Assembly: GCA_023846275.1 (NCBI GenBank)
Contig: JAIUJO010000091.1
Span: forward strand, 1,362,803 to 1,426,802
DNA: 64,000 nt
Origin: Vanilla planifolia
Taxonomy: Eukaryota; Streptophyta; Magnoliopsida; Asparagales; Orchidaceae
Reading direction: 5' to 3'
Each line of letters starts with the position of its first letter. Positions within the stretch are counted from its first letter, which is position 1. The notes below the pieces were generated by a model that worked only from the letters and a program-made list of their open reading frames with translations, did not search any database and was not told the DNA's origin. A program made the position numbers and the translations under genes. Of the stretch, positions 63,001 through 64,000 are shown piece after piece.

Positions 63001-64000
63001 TAGTTTTACAATATGATTTTCTCTTTTTCATAGTTGTAAAATTTTATTCTATTTTCATACTTTTAGGTTATAAAATGATATTTAGAAAGGTTTCAAATAT
63101 TTTATTAAAGTCCTCAAAGATTTTGCATTAAATTAAGTAAAAATATCTATTAATAAATAAAAATAATGAGCATATTGTAATAATAAAATATTACTAAAAT
63201 GTAATTAGTAATAGGCTATAACATAGTTAAAAATGTTAATTTCTATAATAAATCATAACTTGTCAAAAGAAATTTTTTACAAATAAAAAATTATCTCGTT
63301 AAAGAAAGGGACAAATATGAAATTGTAAATAAAGGGAAGGAAGTCTAAATAGTAAAGTGATATAATAAAAAACACTCCTAAGGCAATGAAGCTTATAAAC
63401 AATCAAATTTGACTCAATATTAATCTGGAATGAATGATGCTAAATACAATCAGTAATGAAGTCTCAAGTCCTTTCATAATATCAACCTAAAACATAAAAT
63501 GAATAAGAGAGATGATGATCTACTAATTAGATAGTCATCCCCATACCTATCATATGTATTATTAAAACAAGGTGATAAAAACTTTTTCAAAAATGAAGTT
63601 GCTATCTATTAAAAATTCAGAAAGTAGAACCCAAAGTGGCATCACACAATATAGTACATTTAAGGTTCCTGAACCATACATGAAGGTTTATAAGACATAG
63701 TGTATGATGCAGCTATGAAAATTGTGTAATAATGATCACAAAAAAGGTTAAGATGGTACGAAGTGTTTCCCTAAGTTTAGTAATCATAATAATCTAATAA
63801 ATTTGTTCATGGACAAGTATCAAATAGATTGCACCATCTCATTTATATGTGAACCTATTATAAATAGTGCCATCATTATGTGTTAAAAGAATGAAGTGAT
63901 AATCATTCAAGTTTGATGATGTATTATTGTAAATGTTATTTCTTTGGGCTTAGTTGTCGAGAAATGATAATATAGTACATCTATACAATGTGGTTAAACT
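60041..64000. other. Unassigned AT-rich DNA to the window end
   Basis: T-rich DNA continues to about 60.9 kb and again at about 62.2-63.1 kb, with more balanced AT-rich sequence between and after. The plus-strand region 61040-61480 and 63300-64000 keep more purines and some longer non-T-rich text, but I recognise no domain. The 68-codon minus frame at 61042-61248 is unsupported. Confidence 0.45.

Noticed and set aside
1-64000. CRISPR array, bacterial operon or phage system
   Set aside because: No short direct repeats with unique spacers, no Shine-Dalgarno-led ORFs, and the recognisable content is plant retrotransposons.

Overview
This window looks like repeat-filled, gene-free plant nuclear DNA. 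It is very AT-rich and CpG-poor. I found no intact protein-coding gene, rRNA, tRNA or CRISPR array. The longest uninterrupted reading frames (60-133 codons) mostly match nothing; a few fall inside broken retrotransposon genes. The elements are plant types: a Ty3/gypsy chromovirus-like element, Ty1/copia elements, and L1-type LINEs with a DUF4283-like ORF1, an APE endonuclease and a C-terminal RNase H. Their old age and C-to-T-style decay suggest a large-genome plant that retains TEs. A gymnosperm is plausible, and a very AT-rich lineage such as Welwitschia would fit. The species is inference only.

Layout. 1-2340: unrecognised DNA, richer in GC than the rest. 2341-5440: a degenerate tandem satellite of about 310 bp per unit. 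7200-10300: LINE-A (+), with linker, reverse transcriptase (RT) and RNase H; part of its RT is locally triplicated. 12716-21196: a nearly complete but dead Ty3/gypsy element with both LTRs, primer-binding site (PBS), gag zinc knuckle, two tandem copies of PR-RT-RNase H, integrase, a chromodomain-like tail and a polypurine tract (PPT). 22.7-23.8 kb: a probable copia-type LTR with PBS. 25.9-26.5 kb: a possible copia gag coiled coil. 27.96-29.87 kb: LINE-B (+), ORF1 and endonuclease only. 29.9-32.07 kb: a copia element on the minus strand (gag, zinc knuckle, protease, GAG-preIN, integrase), cut off before its RT where it meets LINE-B. 38.6-40.8 kb: a 1.37-kb direct duplication with a copia RT fragment and a much younger 159-bp duplication inside it. 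48.25-50.7 kb: LINE-C (-), endonuclease plus RT. 55.6-59.7 kb: a 2.07-kb direct tandem duplication of extremely T-rich DNA. 59967-60040: an uninterrupted (AT)37 microsatellite.

Nothing here works together as a living pathway. The common theme is repeated local direct duplication (period from about 29 bp to 2.07 kb) within and around dead retroelements. The duplications were followed by heavy point decay toward A/T. Domain calls come from reading conserved motifs through stops and frameshifts by eye, so boundaries are approximate unless stated.
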